This document shows, in pieces, positions 1 through 9,885 of a stretch of 64,000 nucleotides of DNA (its first letter is position 1; each line of letters starts with the position of its first letter). The position numbers and the translations under genes are program-made. The notes under the pieces were generated by a model. It saw only the letters and a program-made list of their open reading frames with translations, ran no database searches and was not told the DNA's origin. Origin of the DNA: Phymorhynchus buccinoides. Lineage: Eukaryota > Mollusca > Gastropoda > Neogastropoda > Raphitomidae. The DNA lies in the NCBI GenBank assembly GCA_017654935.2, contig CM065698.1:39800884-39864883 (forward strand), read 5' to 3'.

Positions 1-47
1 CCATTATGGTCATATGGCCTGGAAATGCAGAATAATAATAATAATAG
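1..47 (+). repeat. SINE-A 3' end (truncated by window edge)
   Basis: The first bases match the 3' terminus of a repeat seen complete at 61249-61660: an ATTATGG-CATATGGCCTGG block followed by a short A-rich trinucleotide tail. Here the tail is ATA-rich instead of GAA-rich. The body of the element lies off the left edge. The remaining sequence to about 398 shows nothing recognisable. Confidence 0.6.
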
Positions 48-398
48 GAAGTGAGTAACTGAGTACATGTACTGAATTTTATAACATCTATGCAAAATTG
101 AGAGTGTCAGATAAAAGCACTCATACACATACAAAACCAAATGCACACAATAAAAAAAAAAACCCAGCAAAAACAAACAACAAAGACAGATTTGTATTTT
201 GTTTAGCTATCATAGGCCTTCTTGATTAGAGTTTAAATGTGCGTTTTACCCCTTTCACGGCCAGCATCACCTTTTGGTACCAAATTGATTTAACACCCAT
301 GTACGTCACTATATTAAGCGTAAGACATCAAATCAGGGTCTGCTACCCAATGACATTGTGCTCATAATTTTGGAGATGAGGATAGATCTTATTACATA

Positions 399-467
399 CC
401 GTATTTTTCGGACTATAGGGCGATACTTTTTTCCTAGACTGAGACCCCTGTGCCTTATAATATGACT
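399..467 (+). repeat. Solo terminus related to the TA-flanked MITE at 24957
   Basis: The block starts TA-CCGTATTTTTCGGACTATA and continues with a 'gacccctgtgcc' stretch that recurs at 24957-25030. Only one end is recognisable, so this is a solo or decayed copy. Confidence 0.5.
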
Positions 468-542
468 ACAGACAAACCCCTATTTTACGACCCTCTGTTA
501 AGCGACCACCTCTCATTTGAGACCGGATTTGTTGGCATGGAT

Positions 543-760
543 GCTCCCAATCGTCCCGCAAAACAAGGGGTCCCAGGGACTCCTTCACTTACTGTATAGA
601 GGGTCCTAGAGGCGGGATAGAGGGTCCCAGTGGCATTGCGAATGCTAAAAATAATGTTTCTAGAGCATCCCTGGGACCCCCACTCCCCACCCACTGCACA
701 TTCTTTTAGAGGGTCCTTGAGAATTTTAGTGCTTCATAGACCCCCAAATAGGGGTCCCTG
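543..760 (+). repeat. Dispersed GGGGTCCCAGGGAC repeat, copy 1
   Basis: This is a roughly 210-bp repeat beginning GCTCCCAATCGTCCCGC. It is rich in 'gagggtcc' motifs and has inverted GGGGTCCCAGGGA / TCCCTGGGACCCC blocks inside it. Related copies sit at 1631-1817 and 23566-23771. The class is unknown; no coding potential was recognised. Confidence 0.7.
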
Positions 761-1051
761 GGAGCCCTGAAGGGCTAAAGGGAGGGGTTTCTACCTTGGT
801 TTCTTGAGTCAAGAACAACGCTCACTCACAGTGAGTGAGTGACTTGGTGAGGCAGGCCATGAGGGTGGTCCTCAGGGGGAAGATGAGGAATTTTAGTGCT
901 TCATAGAACCCCAAAATGGGGGTCCCTGTGAGCCCGGTGAAGGGCTAAAGGGAAGGGGTTTCTACCTTGGTTTCTTGTGTCAAGAACAACGCTCACTCAC
1001 AGTGACTTGGTGAGGCAGGCCATGAGGGTGGTCCTCAGGGGGAACATGAGG
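721..1051. repeat. Tandem duplication (about 167 bp x2) covering an exon end and its donor
   Basis: Unit 1 (721-887) and unit 2 (888-1051) are near-identical. Both carry the GAATTTTAGTGCTTCATAG start, the 'ggtttctaccttggtttctt' block and the last roughly 50 bases of the TTI1-like exon with its GTGAGT donor (minus strand). Unit 1 has an extra GTGAGTGA-type expansion at the donor. Confidence 0.85.
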
Positions 1052-1201
1052 AACTGCTGCAGCTGCTGCAGGACGCCCCGGTCCAGGCCCTTCAGCTGGG
1101 CCATCAGCCCCTGGACACAGGGGGCACTGGGAGAGGTCACCAGCTCCATGCATCGTGACCTCACACGCTGCAGCGCCGCGCTCACTTCCGCCGACTCCGT
1201 C
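1001..1201 (-). CDS. TTI1: Internal exon of a TTI1-like gene (TELO2-interacting protein 1), N-terminal region
   Basis: TTI1 is the HEAT-repeat subunit of the TELO2-TTI1-TTI2 co-chaperone that stabilises PI3K-related kinases such as mTOR, ATM and ATR. The minus strand shows an acceptor (TTTTTCCAG at 1202-1210), a 201-nt open exon, and a consensus donor GTGAGT at 1000-995. The exon enters with one base completing a codon and leaves with two bases of the next. Its peptide contains CMELVTSPSAPCVQGLMAQL and then LQQLQQFLMFPLRTTL, which matches the start of the TTI1 family: a leucine-rich helix followed by an LQxLQ-Y/F-x-x-FPLR motif. The exon is GC-rich relative to its flanks, as coding exons here are. 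Preceding and following exons were not found, so only this fragment is supported. The identification rests on a short similarity recalled from the family; a chance resemblance is possible but the FPLR context is distinctive. Confidence 0.6.
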
Positions 1202-1204
1202 CTG

Positions 1205-2269
1205 GAAAAAGACAAAACGTTTAAGCTGCGCTTTTAGAGTCACATTGAGCGCAGGGTTGGATTTATCAATTGGGCATTTAAATCACTTGCTTATGCGCAT
1301 AATAGGGGAGGGAAGGGGGAGGGAGTCGTGTTTTAATCAGGGATAACTTCAGCACTTCGAGAATGATGAGCTGAGCTTGAGGGACTGGACTGTCTCTGAT
1401 TGCAGGGAGTTTCCAGTCAACCCCCCCCCCCCGGCGGACGGTTTCGTGTAGGTCTCGGCTTTGGGGCATGGATTCTTGGACTGCTTGTGGTTTTGCTTTC
1501 TCTGCTGGGGGCATGGGTTTGGGGGTGCTGCATTTCACACAGGCCTAGCCATTTTGTGATCTTGTAGATCATGGCTAGCCTGGAACGCCGCGGCGCTCAG
1601 GCGAGTATGGTCATTGTAGCTGGTGGACGGGCTCCCAATCGGCCCTGGCAAAACAAGGGGTCCCAGGACTCATTCACTTACGCATAGTGTCCTAGAGGCG
1701 TGATAGAGGATCCCAGTCAGTGGCAGTGCGAATGCTAAAAATAATTTTTTTAGTGGCATCCATCGGAAACCCTTCAATTCTTTTAGAGGGAGTGTCCTTT
1801 AGAATTTTAGTGCTTCAGGCGGGAAGAGAAGATTCTGGAAGGGAGTTGGTTGATGTAGTCCGAAAGAGGCAGGGTCCTACTGACTGTCCCCTGGGGTCAC
1901 AACCGGACTTTCACTCCAAATAGCCAGACTGAGCGCCGTCCAACCACCACGGCTTTGCCTTTCGGTCATCTGATAAAGCTTGCATCCGCTGTTGACATTT
2001 CCTCTGACCCCGTAGTGGTCTAGCTTGTGAGTAGCAAGCTGTGATTACCTTGTTGGGAACGCCTTCTCGAAGTCCTAATGTTACGTCAGTCGCAGTGCCG
2101 CCTCCAGGCCTGCAGAGACTTCTTCGACTACTTCGTTGAATAACACCTCAGTGTTATACTTATAGTTGATCCATTACTATCTTTTGAACCCACATCAACG
2201 GATCCTGTTAAAAGGCAACCCGTAATGCTGGACACTAATCCGAACATAACTAATAAATCAAAGATTATG
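1205..2269. other. Non-coding stretch upstream of the TTI1-like exon
   Basis: It holds a C-run at 1421-1432, a second copy of the GGGGTCCCAGGGAC repeat (1631-1817), and otherwise unique sequence. An open minus frame at 1278-1538 has no recognisable similarity. The first exon of the TTI1-like gene could lie here, but I cannot identify it. Confidence 0.4.
1631..1817 (+). repeat. Dispersed GGGGTCCCAGGGAC repeat, copy 2 (diverged)
   Basis: It starts GCTCCCAATCGGCCCTG and follows the copy at 543 through the AATGCTAAAAATAAT block, ending near TTTTAGTGCTTCA. It is more diverged than copies 1 and 3. Confidence 0.65.
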
Positions 2270-2715
2270 CTACTCTTTATAAAACATTAGTACGCCCCTT
2301 ATTAGAGTAGGAAATCCTTCTGTGCCCTTTTTTGAGAAACCTATTGATCATTTAGAAGGTGTACCAAAAGTGATTTCCGAAACAATTATTGAACCAGAGA
2401 TATGGAGTATGAGGACAGACTAAAGTACTTGGGAATACCTAGTTTGGAATACGGACTTCTCCACAGAGAGCGAATTTGGATTGAGGGTGTATAAATTCTT
2501 AACAAGTTTCTATTGATCCTAACACAACTAAAACTTACTAACTCTAAACTGACGAGGAGAGACACGATGGCATGGATTTCAAATCTAACAAAAAACTAAA
2601 TTAACAGTCATTCAGCTCAAAACGTTTTTACATAAGTACATAACTCATTAACGCATGGAACAATCTTCTAATGAAACTGTAAAATGCTCACTCACTAAAT
2701 ATGTTCAAAATCTTA
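2270..2715 (+). mobile_element. Degenerate LINE reverse-transcriptase C-terminal remnant
   Basis: Conceptual translation with frameshifts gives a LYKTLVRPLLE block near 2275, then YEDRLKYLGIPSLEY near 2403, then a WNN-like segment near 2660. These are hallmarks of the C-terminal part of non-LTR retrotransposon ORF2 (CR1/Jockey-like groups). Several stops and frameshifts show it is a dead relic. Confidence 0.5.
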
Positions 2716-2720
2716 TGGCT

Positions 2721-2905
2721 TGTACCCACTTGTTGTCATAATCCGCCAAGGAGCCTTCCTAGTATGGGCGACGCGCCATCTTAGTCGGTAACTTTTTTGA
2801 AAAATGCCCGCTCGATGCTGTTTAACACAAATCTGCTAAATGGCGCCACTTCCGTTGGAAGGGTCGAGATAGACGCACGCAGGTGGGCGGGAGCCATTGA
2901 ACAAA
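2721..2905 (+). repeat. Dispersed repeat shared with 35881-36086
   Basis: Both loci start ATGGCTTGTACCCAC and share CGCCATCTTAGTC, a GATGCTGTTTA block, and end in GGAAGGGTCGAGAT-x-CGCACGCAGGTGG. The element contains an inverted pair (CATCTTAGTC / GACTAAGATGG, best seen in the other copy), so it may be a small foldback element. Confidence 0.65.
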
Positions 2906-3476
2906 AATTTAATACTATTATGTACTCCACAAATTTGGAGAAATAAATTTTTTAAAAAAAAATACACAATATCCGAAGTAATTCACGGGCAAAAAGAAAG
3001 AAAGACAGAAAAATGAGAATATAAATTTATATAAATTTGAGAAAAATATTTAGAGGGCAAGGCTTCACAAAGCCTACAGAGCCTAAACTGATATGATATG
3101 ATCTGAATTCGATGAGCTGTTCCCTCGCAGGGCGGCACTTTTCGGAAGTCGTGGTTTGTTGACTGGACAGGACGGAATTTCGATTAAGAAATTTTTCTTC
3201 TTCTGTGGTGGGGCCCTTCTTTTTTATAGAAGTTCCATCCACACTTTTTTTCTGTATGAATTACACAAGACATATTTTGAGAACCGCGATTGCACCCATA
3301 AAGCAAAAAGTATGTGTTTTATAGTAAAGCTTAAATACGCAGTCTTTATTTCTCACCTCTTCAAGATGATCTTCTTGTTGTCTTCCTCTCAGATTTGTTA
3401 GCCTAACCAGTCTGTCTTTTTTCTGGTCAAGTACGTTTTTACACACAAACATAGTACAAACAAAGTCAAATTTGTA
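2906..3476. other. AT-rich spacer, nothing recognised
   Basis: Short open frames on both strands here have no recognisable motif, and their composition matches the flanking non-coding DNA. Confidence 0.5.
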
Positions 3477-3735
3477 AGGGGGCACCCCTGACAGACGAGT
3501 TTTTGGGCAAGAAACACGTCGAGATCACCAGGAAAACAACCATTACAGAGATCGAACACTCATTTTGCTCTGTTTTCCTAGAAATCAAACCGTCATATCG
3601 GTGATTCCTCCTTGGTGGAGGTTGCTGGAAGTCAGATTATTTCAGTGAAGAGAAGGCATGTGTTTTCTCTTTTTTAATGGCCGCCTGAGTTTCGTTTTCA
3701 CGAAATGTTCACAATAGGCTAGAAGCCTTTTTATT
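3477..3735 (+). mobile_element. Foldback element F, one arm
   Basis: The stretch matches one arm of the complete foldback element at 43134-43653: CTGACAGACGAG, then AAACACGTCGAGATCACCAG, then a conserved AATCAAACCGTC and GATTCCTCCTTGG series. The opposite arm is missing, so this is a solo arm or a truncated copy. Confidence 0.65.
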
Positions 3736-3839
3736 TATTTATTATTTTATTTAGGTTTACACTCCTTCTAACCACGGTCCATCAGCCCTGTTCAGTGTAT
3801 CAACAGGCATGAACACAAATACCATGAAGATCCTCTGGG

Positions 3840-4080
3840 TGTGGTCATGTGTGCGGTGCGTGCGTGTGTGCATGCATGCGTGCGTGTGTGCTTGTGTGTA
3901 TGTGTGCATGCGTATGTATGCATGCGTCTATGTGTGTGCGTGTGTGTGGTGTGTTCATGGAAAACGGGAGGTTTGTCCAGCTCCTCTCGTCCAATAACAT
4001 GAACGAAAACAGCCAGTTCAACGATCTGTGTGTGTGTGTGTGTGTGTGTGTGCTGTGTGTGTGTGTTGTGTGTGTGTGTG

Positions 4081-4114
<34 letters not shown>

Positions 4115-4560
4115 GCGTGCGTGTGCGTGCGTTGTGTGTGTGTGTGCGTGGTGTAGTGCGTGCGTGCGTGCGGCGTGCGTGCGTGCGTGCGTGCGTGCGT
4201 GCCGGTGCGTGAGTGCGTTGTGTGTGTGTTGTGGTGTGTGGTGTGTGTGATGTGTGATGTGTGTGTGTGTGTGGTGTGTGTGTGTGTGTGTGTGTGCGTG
4301 TGTGTGTAAGCATGTGTGTGTGTGTGTGCGTGTGTGTGTGTGATGCCTGTGCTTGCTGTAGTGTGTGTCTTAGTGTGTGTGTGTTTTGAATCGGTGTCTT
4401 AGTGGTGTTTATGAATTGCTTTTCTTTTTTAAATGTTCATGCATGCGTGAGATTATGAGTGTGTGCGTGTGCACGCGTGTGTCACAGTGTGGGGTGGGTG
4501 GGTGTGGTGTGGGCGCACATGCGTACCGGTGTGTGTGCGCGTGTGTCCTTGCATGCTTGA

Positions 4561-4597
<37 letters not shown>

Positions 4598-4610
4598 TGT
4601 GTTTGTGTGT

Positions 4611-4646
<36 letters not shown>

Positions 4647-4728
4647 TGTGTGTGTGTGTGTGTGTCGTTGTGTGTGTGTGTGTGTGTGTGTGGTATCGTG
4701 TGCATGCATGTGCGTGCATGTGTGACAA
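3840..4728 (+). repeat. Compound TG/GTGC microsatellite region
   Basis: About 900 bp is dominated by TG dinucleotides, with GTGC (4140-4215) and TGTGTT interruptions. A roughly 100-bp non-repetitive island at 3955-4025 and a T-rich one at 4383-4440 split it. Long open frames through it (Cys/Val or His/Thr) are artefacts of the dinucleotide. Confidence 0.95.
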
Positions 4729-4944
4729 TTCTGTAGTTCTTAATGTACTTTTTGCTTTTCAATTTTGTTTTAAATCAGAGACAATGTTGATCTTTAATTT
4801 GTTTGTTCCTTTCTTCTAACAAGTATTACTGATGAATATATGGGGTAGGGGGCGGGGAACTTGAGGGAGGGGGGTGGACAGTGTTGGACTAACGTTGGTG
4901 CAATGGTGGTGTTCATATGTGTTTGCTTTATAATTTTCCCACAA

Positions 4945-5410
4945 CACATGTATGAATGTATGTATGATATGTATCTATGTGTGTATGTTATGTATGTATT
5001 TATGTATGTATGTATGTATGTATGTATGTATGTATGTATGTATGTATGTATGTATGTATGTATGTATGTATGTATGTATGTATGTATGCATCTGTCTATC
5101 TATCTGTCTTTCTATCTACAGTGTATCTATGTATCTATATGTAGGCCTATCTATGTATGTTTGTGTATGCATGTAGATATGTAATGTTGTATTGCGAATG
5201 TATGCATATAGACTAAGATATTTGTATGTAATATATACATTGTGAATGCAAGTTGTATGTTTGTATGTATGTGTAAGCATATGTGTATGTATGTATAAGT
5301 TAGATGGATGGGTAGATAAATGGTATGCGTGCGCATGATGTGTGTGTTAATGTGTGTGTGGTATATGTGTGCGTGTATGTGTATGTGTGTGGGTGGTGTG
5401 GGTGTGACCA
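4945..5410 (+). repeat. TATG tetranucleotide array with degenerate flanks
   Basis: A perfect ATGT/TATG tract of roughly 85 bp centres on 5001-5088. It is followed by CTAT/CTGT and decayed TATG and TGTG repeats up to 5410. Confidence 0.95.
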
Positions 5411-5548
5411 AGAATTGTATGTGCGCACAGTGTTTTATTTTTTGTCTTTCCTACATACTATGTCTCTGACTTTATTGTGTTGTTTTGTTGATTGTTTTAT
5501 CGCTGCAAAAAGAATTTCCTGTAAAATGGACAATAAAAATATTGATTT

Positions 5549-5774
5549 TAGGGGAAGACGGGGTAAAAAGCGCATGGGCGGGTAAGAAGCCCACCCCCAA
5601 TTATCTCATTAAATAAAGAAATTTCAGTCAAATTTGCCCATGAGACGAATGCTAGACATTAACGCTCGTCTCATGGGAAAAATGAGACTGAAATTTTGCT
5701 TCATTTCATGAGAATATTGGGGTGGGCTTCTTACCCGCCCATGCGCTTTTTTTTTTTTACCCCGTCTTCCCCTA
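5549..5774. mobile_element. Palindromic MITE P, copy 1
   Basis: This is a nearly complete 226-bp palindrome beginning TAGGGGAAGACGGGGTA and ending in its reverse complement, with arms of about 100 bp. Two further copies lie at 46124-46341 and 46394-46611. Here the flanks TTGATTT and TTGATTA may be a 7-bp target duplication. There is no coding capacity, so it would need a transposase supplied in trans. Confidence 0.9.
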
Positions 5775-5781
5775 TTGATTA

Positions 5782-6140
5782 ATGAGTTTCGCTCACAACA
5801 AAGAAAAAATTAGCTCCTTTTTTATACTGCACTACAAAAAAAAGCTTCAACCACATTGAGTTATCTCCACCCATCCCGGCCATCCAAAATGGCTTATCTC
5901 TCCGGCATCTCCCCCAAGGAGGAATCGCCGGTTTTGACGTTTGATTTCTGGGAACCTTTAAACCCCTGTATATGTCAATAATTGCCAATAAACGGCAGGT
6001 GGACATTACTGGCAGAAGAAGAATGAAACCAGAGCAATGAGTGTTCCGATCCTTAAAAGGCTGTCTTTCTTGTGATCTCGACGTGTTATATTCGCAAAAA
6101 ATCTCCAACAAACTCATCCGTCAGGGTCCACCTTTAACAC
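5782..6140 (-). mobile_element. Foldback element F, half copy carrying a SINE-C insertion
   Basis: Read on the minus strand, it follows 43134-43400: GGACCCTGACGGATGAG, the GTCGAGATCAC block, GGATCGGAACACTCA, CCTCCTTGG and ATTTTGGATGG. A GAA-tailed insert interrupts it at 5957-6023. Confidence 0.75.
5957..6023 (+). mobile_element. SINE-C, about 68 bp with GAA tail
   Basis: It begins CTTTAAACCCCTGTATATG, contains AAACGGCAGGTGGACATTAC and ends CAGAAGAAGAA. It interrupts foldback F between blocks that are contiguous at 43225-43240. A second copy in opposite orientation is at 8275-8341. Confidence 0.75.
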
Positions 6141-6159
6141 CGATGGATAATACAAAAAA

Positions 6160-6303
6160 CATTTACATGCACACAGACACACGCACGCGCGCATACACGC
6201 ACGCGCGCGCATATACACACACTGACTCACACATGCGCCCTTACGCGTGCGGCATACACGCACACGTGCACGCACGCGCGCGCCGCGGCACACACACATA
6301 CCA

Positions 6304-6334
<31 letters not shown>

Positions 6335-6362
6335 TACGCACTTACACGCACACACACCACCA
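6160..6362 (+). repeat. CA/CGCA microsatellite followed by CCA repeats
   Basis: ACAC and ACGC dinucleotide runs are followed by a short ACC/CAC trinucleotide stretch (6355-6390). Confidence 0.9.
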
Positions 6363-6799
6363 CCACCAGCACCACTACCACCACCACAAACAACAGCAAC
6401 AAACTGTTCAACAAGAAGGGATCGTAACACTCCACACCCCTCAATTCAGAATTCTTCTTCGCGTCAGGCAGCCAACTTCATCAGGCTGAAGATTCTGCTG
6501 CACTTTGGGATGTAGTAAGAAGACAAGAAGTTAGAAAGCGGGGAGATGGGAGTAATGGCGAAAGGAAAGGAAACATCAATTAAAACCTCATGTGGATCTG
6601 TAGGATTTTAATTTTAATTTTAAAGTGGACCATAGATCTTTATTTGGCAGTATCCAGGCAAGACCAATCTGGCTACCGTAGCGGTCCCCGAGGGGCAAAC
6701 CCCGACCGGCACAGCTCCTGCCCTGCATTTACCACTACTTCTTCTTCTTCTGGATAAGTACCCACAATCAACAGTTTGGTTTTTATGGTACTGTTGGGG

Positions 6800-7180
6800 C
6801 AGTGGGTAGATGCCTCGTGCCTCCATACGGGGAGCTGGACGACCCCGCCTTCCACTCGACGTGTATCTCCCCGTGGGAATACCGGGGGGTGGGGGGTGGA
6901 CTTTCATAAAAATAGTTCCCCCCCCACCCTTCTGGAAGTTTTGTGCTTTGAAACTTCCCCTAATCTGCCACTCTCTTCGACTTTGCCTTTTCCCTTTGCT
7001 TTCTACCCATCCACTAACTTTCTGACTTACTGGCTTTTTTTCAAACAAATTTTCTCCATTGAGCTCCTAGATCGGAATGTGTCGGCTGCAAGCAGTGGGA
7101 AGACCAGTGAAAACTGAAAACCGGACACATACGTATACCTTACTCATTATGGCCATATGGCATGGGAACGAAGAAGAAGA
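6800..7180 (+). mobile_element. SINE-A, near full-length copy
   Basis: The order of blocks is as follows: AGTGGGTAGATGCCTCGTGC, GGGGAGCTGGACGACCC, a CCCCGTGGGAATACC block, CTTCTGGAAGTT, CCCTTTGCTTTCT, GATCGGAATGTGTCGGCTG, a CCGGACACATACGTA block, then GGCCATATGGCATGGGAACG and a GAAGAAGAA tail. The tail and dispersed copies suggest a retroposon. No A/B box was assigned with confidence. Confidence 0.8.
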
Positions 7181-7224
7181 ATGGTACTATTTTGGTCGAG
7201 GTTCGAAGTCGGAGAGCAGGGGAA

Positions 7225-7226
<2 letters not shown>

Positions 7227-7261
<35 letters not shown>

Positions 7262-7267
7262 GAAGAG

Positions 7268-7318
<51 letters not shown>

Positions 7319-7368
7319 CAGAATGAGAAGAGAGGGAGAGAGAGAGAGAGAGCGAGAGAGAGAGAGAG

Positions 7369-7427
<59 letters not shown>

Positions 7428-7449
7428 AGAAGAGAGAGAAGAGAGAGAG
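7227..7449 (+). repeat. GA microsatellite, immediately 3' of a SINE-A copy
   Basis: Roughly 220 bp of GAGA runs are broken by AGAAGAG, GATGAGAAG and GGGAGAG variants. Confidence 0.97.
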
Positions 7450-7670
7450 TGACATTTGTCTACAATGACCCAGCAGTTAGTTCTCCCTGTGGATCCCCAA
7501 CATGATGCTGCGTCAAACAGGAACACCTTATTTATAACAAAAATATATTGCAGTTTGGTGGATGAGTGGAAGGTCCTGGGACAGGAGGCAGACACAGCCA
7601 TCTCACGGATCGTTCGAGGGAAAAATTAATTTCGGTCAGGATTCTGTGCGGCAGTGGTATGCAGAGAGAG

Positions 7671-7875
7671 AAAATGGAGTTTTACGTCCTCTTGGTCTGA
7701 ATCAGACACATATGGGACATTTGTAAATACAAATATGGTTGGAACAATATTGGAGGCAATGCCCGGAGGTAGTACGAAACCAGTAAAGTCCCGATTTAAA
7801 AAAATTTAATACAGATAGCTGTCAAGCGGTGAACCACGCCTCGGTTAAACCTCATCGGCTATGGCACCGCCACAA
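7671..7875 (+). mobile_element. SINE-B, copy 1
   Basis: This dispersed repeat of about 200 bp starts AAAATGGAGTTTTACGTCC. It contains a conserved GGAGGCAATGCCCGGAGG core and ends CTATGGCACCGCCACAA. Other copies lie at 12745 (-), 23289, 31268 (-), 35516 (partial) and 58299. No tail or target duplication was recognised, so its mechanism of spread is unclear. Confidence 0.85.
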
Positions 7876-8274
7876 GTAGGCCTAGTATTGATAACCTGCA
7901 GTTGCTGGACATTCCATTTATATGGCGGCTCTGTGCTGGGATGAGCCTGGTGTTGTCAACCTGGACAATGCCTTGCTGGATTTTATAAAGCATTGTCAGC
8001 CTGCTGGTTTTCCTGCGCTGTTCAAGTGTGGGCCACCCTAACTGAGATATTATGTCAGTGACACTGGAGGTGTTGTAGTAGCGGTTGAATGTGAAGCGAT
8101 CCACCCTTCTCTGTATTATATTTCGATTCTGTTCTTATTCCTCCAAGTGTGACTGAGGGTCGCCCACAGAAACTGGCATACTCTAGCAGGGGTCTGACAA
8201 GAGTCAGATATGCTCTTCCTCTCAGTTCTGTTGAGGCAATCTTGAGGTTTTGCCGCAGGTAGCCCAGCATTCTG
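7876..8274 (-). mobile_element. LINE ORF2 C-terminal fragment (Jockey/CR1-like)
   Basis: The minus strand, with frame changes, encodes a MLGYLRQNLKIASTELRGRA-like segment followed by YLTLVRPLLEYAS. After a disrupted junction comes NTSSVTDIISQLGWPTLEQR. This order is typical for the region just after the reverse-transcriptase catalytic core of non-LTR elements. Frameshifts mean it is inactive. Confidence 0.8.
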
Positions 8275-8341
8275 TTCTTCTTCTTCCAGTAATGTCCACC
8301 TGCCGTTTATCGGCAATTATTAACATATACAGGGGTTCAAA
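8275..8341 (-). mobile_element. SINE-C copy 2
   Basis: This is the reverse complement of the 5957-6023 element, including a CTTCTTCTT tail at its left end. It abuts the LINE fragment on the left. Confidence 0.75.
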
Positions 8342-8637
8342 GACGAAGATACGCAGCACGGGATGAGATAGGATTTGAGAAATATATTACTATAATAGAA
8401 AAGCGTTTGTTGTTTACAAATGATATTGACAGGATACGGAAGAGAGTAATTTGGTTGGGTGTTTATTTTATATAAGTTCAGATAGGTATTAAATATCAGA
8501 TACTCAGTTGTTGTTTTAAGATGATATAAAAGATATGAAAAGATGAACTTGGCTGAGAAAGTAAATACTGGGGAAATATGGCTTGAAATGGAGGGGTTGA
8601 GTAAATTTTAGTGAGATGCAAGATAGAAGAAGGAGTA
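8342..8637. other. AT-rich spacer between two LINE remnants
   Basis: Nothing recognisable; short frames only. Confidence 0.4.
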
Positions 8638-8839
8638 AGTCATGCACGACGCTCGGGCCTCACATGATGCATGCAGAAAAAGATATCTGTTTGAGTCATG
8701 CACGACCGTTAAACATACCCGGTTCAGCCAGGAACACCCGGGCCCCACACGATGCATGCGGAGGGGAATATGTATATGAATCATGCGCTGACCACCACCC
8801 AGCAGGCCGCACATGATGCATGCGCGCGAAAGTGATATG
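8638..8839 (+). repeat. Three-copy diverged tandem repeat with ATGCATG palindromes
   Basis: Units start near 8638, 8694 and 8779 and run about 55-85 bp. Each has (A/G)TCATGC-(A/G)C near its start and GGCC(T/C/G)CACA(T/C)GATGCATGC further on, followed by GATAT or GTATATG. Confidence 0.75.
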
Positions 8840-8849
8840 TTTTTATGTG

Positions 8850-9625
8850 CAGTACCGCGAGTTCAGCACCCTCGAGGTGAAGGTGCTGAGCGTATGTGAC
8901 TGGACTATTTCAGGGGACAGATTATTCCAGTCACAGACGGTGCGGGGGGAAAATGAGTACTTTCTGTAGTCTGTCCTCGGGGTGATCCGCTGGTATTGTT
9001 GACTATGTCTTCTGTTTGTAGGGGGTAAGGCGTCAAGGCAGAACATCGTACGCAGGCTTGTCCGTTCAAGATTTTGAAGAACGTGGTCGAGTCTTGGAGG
9101 CTCGGCGGCGTTCAGCTAGTGGTTGCCACTGCAGCTGCTGCAGCATAGCACCGACACTGGAGGTGTTTCTGTGCCGGTTGAGGACAAACCTCGCAGCTCT
9201 GCGCTGGACTTTTTCAAGTTCCGTGATGAACCTGTTGGTGTGTGGATTCCAGACTGGGCTAGCGTATTCTACAACAGGTCTCACCATGGCCTTGTATGCA
9301 TAGCTCATTGTTTGTTGTTGCAGAGCACACCTTCAGGTTTCGTCTCGGGAAGCCCAGGGTTCTGTTCGGCCTTCATTCGCACAGACAGCCTCAATGTGGG
9401 CTCCCCATGAGAGGTCGGTCTGCAGGGTGACCCCAAGGTATTTTGCCGAGGACACTCTATCAAGGCTATGGCCATGCAGGCTGTAGCTGGAGTTGGCGTT
9501 GAGTGGCTTTTTGCTGCGCGTCAGAAGGCAGCTGGCTACACTTGGCGGGGTGGAATGCCATGTCCTCCTCTCTTTCCCAGTCTTCCAGTCTGCCGAAGGT
9601 CCTCTTGCAATTTGGCCGGGTCATC
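8850..9625 (-). mobile_element. LINE ORF2 C-terminal fragment (Jockey/CR1-like), more complete copy
   Basis: On the minus strand the order is as follows: a DDPAKLQEDL-like segment (9625-9590), SAKYLGVTLQTDLSWGAHI (near 9455-9400), MSYAYKAMVRPVVEYASPVW (9308 down), then KVQRRAARFVLNRHRNTSS, and finally a YRKYSFSPRTVCDWNNLSPE end (near 8960). This is the canonical post-catalytic part of a non-LTR reverse transcriptase. A frameshift near 9360 and others break the frame. Confidence 0.85.
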
Positions 9626-9639
9626 ATTGCAGTTTGCCG

Positions 9640-9885
9640 TGGCTGTGATGTTAATTATCTATGACCATCCCAGTTGATGTCCTGGATGGTGATTCCAAGG
9701 TATTTCATTCTAAATGATGTTACGGTGTCCAGATTGTGACCATGCAGGTGGTAGCTATGGTGAAGAGGTGTTTCTGCTTCTGGACACAGGCTAAAGACAG
9801 TATATTTTCCTGAATTGAATTGCATATCCCAGCTTTTTTTTTCCCATTCAGCAAGGTGTAGGAGATCTTTGACTGTAGTTGATTT
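9640..9885 (-). mobile_element. Second, diverged LINE fragment of the same type
   Basis: The minus strand gives TVKDLLHLAEWEKK, then a YHLHGHNLDTV-type hairpin segment and MKYLGITIQDINW. This is the thumb-adjacent region also present at 9400-9600 in the neighbouring copy. Two partial LINEs are therefore joined head to tail. Confidence 0.7.

Noticed and set aside
1278..1538. Open minus-strand frame upstream of the TTI1-like exon as its first exon
   Set aside because: Its sequence does not resemble the TTI1 start, and no donor of the required phase was convincing.
3792..4313. Long His/Thr- and Cys/Val-rich open frames in the TG repeats (also at 32165-32455, 34119-34388, 62163-62922)
   Set aside because: They follow directly from uninterrupted dinucleotide repeats in both strands and several frames, with no start context, domains or splice sites.
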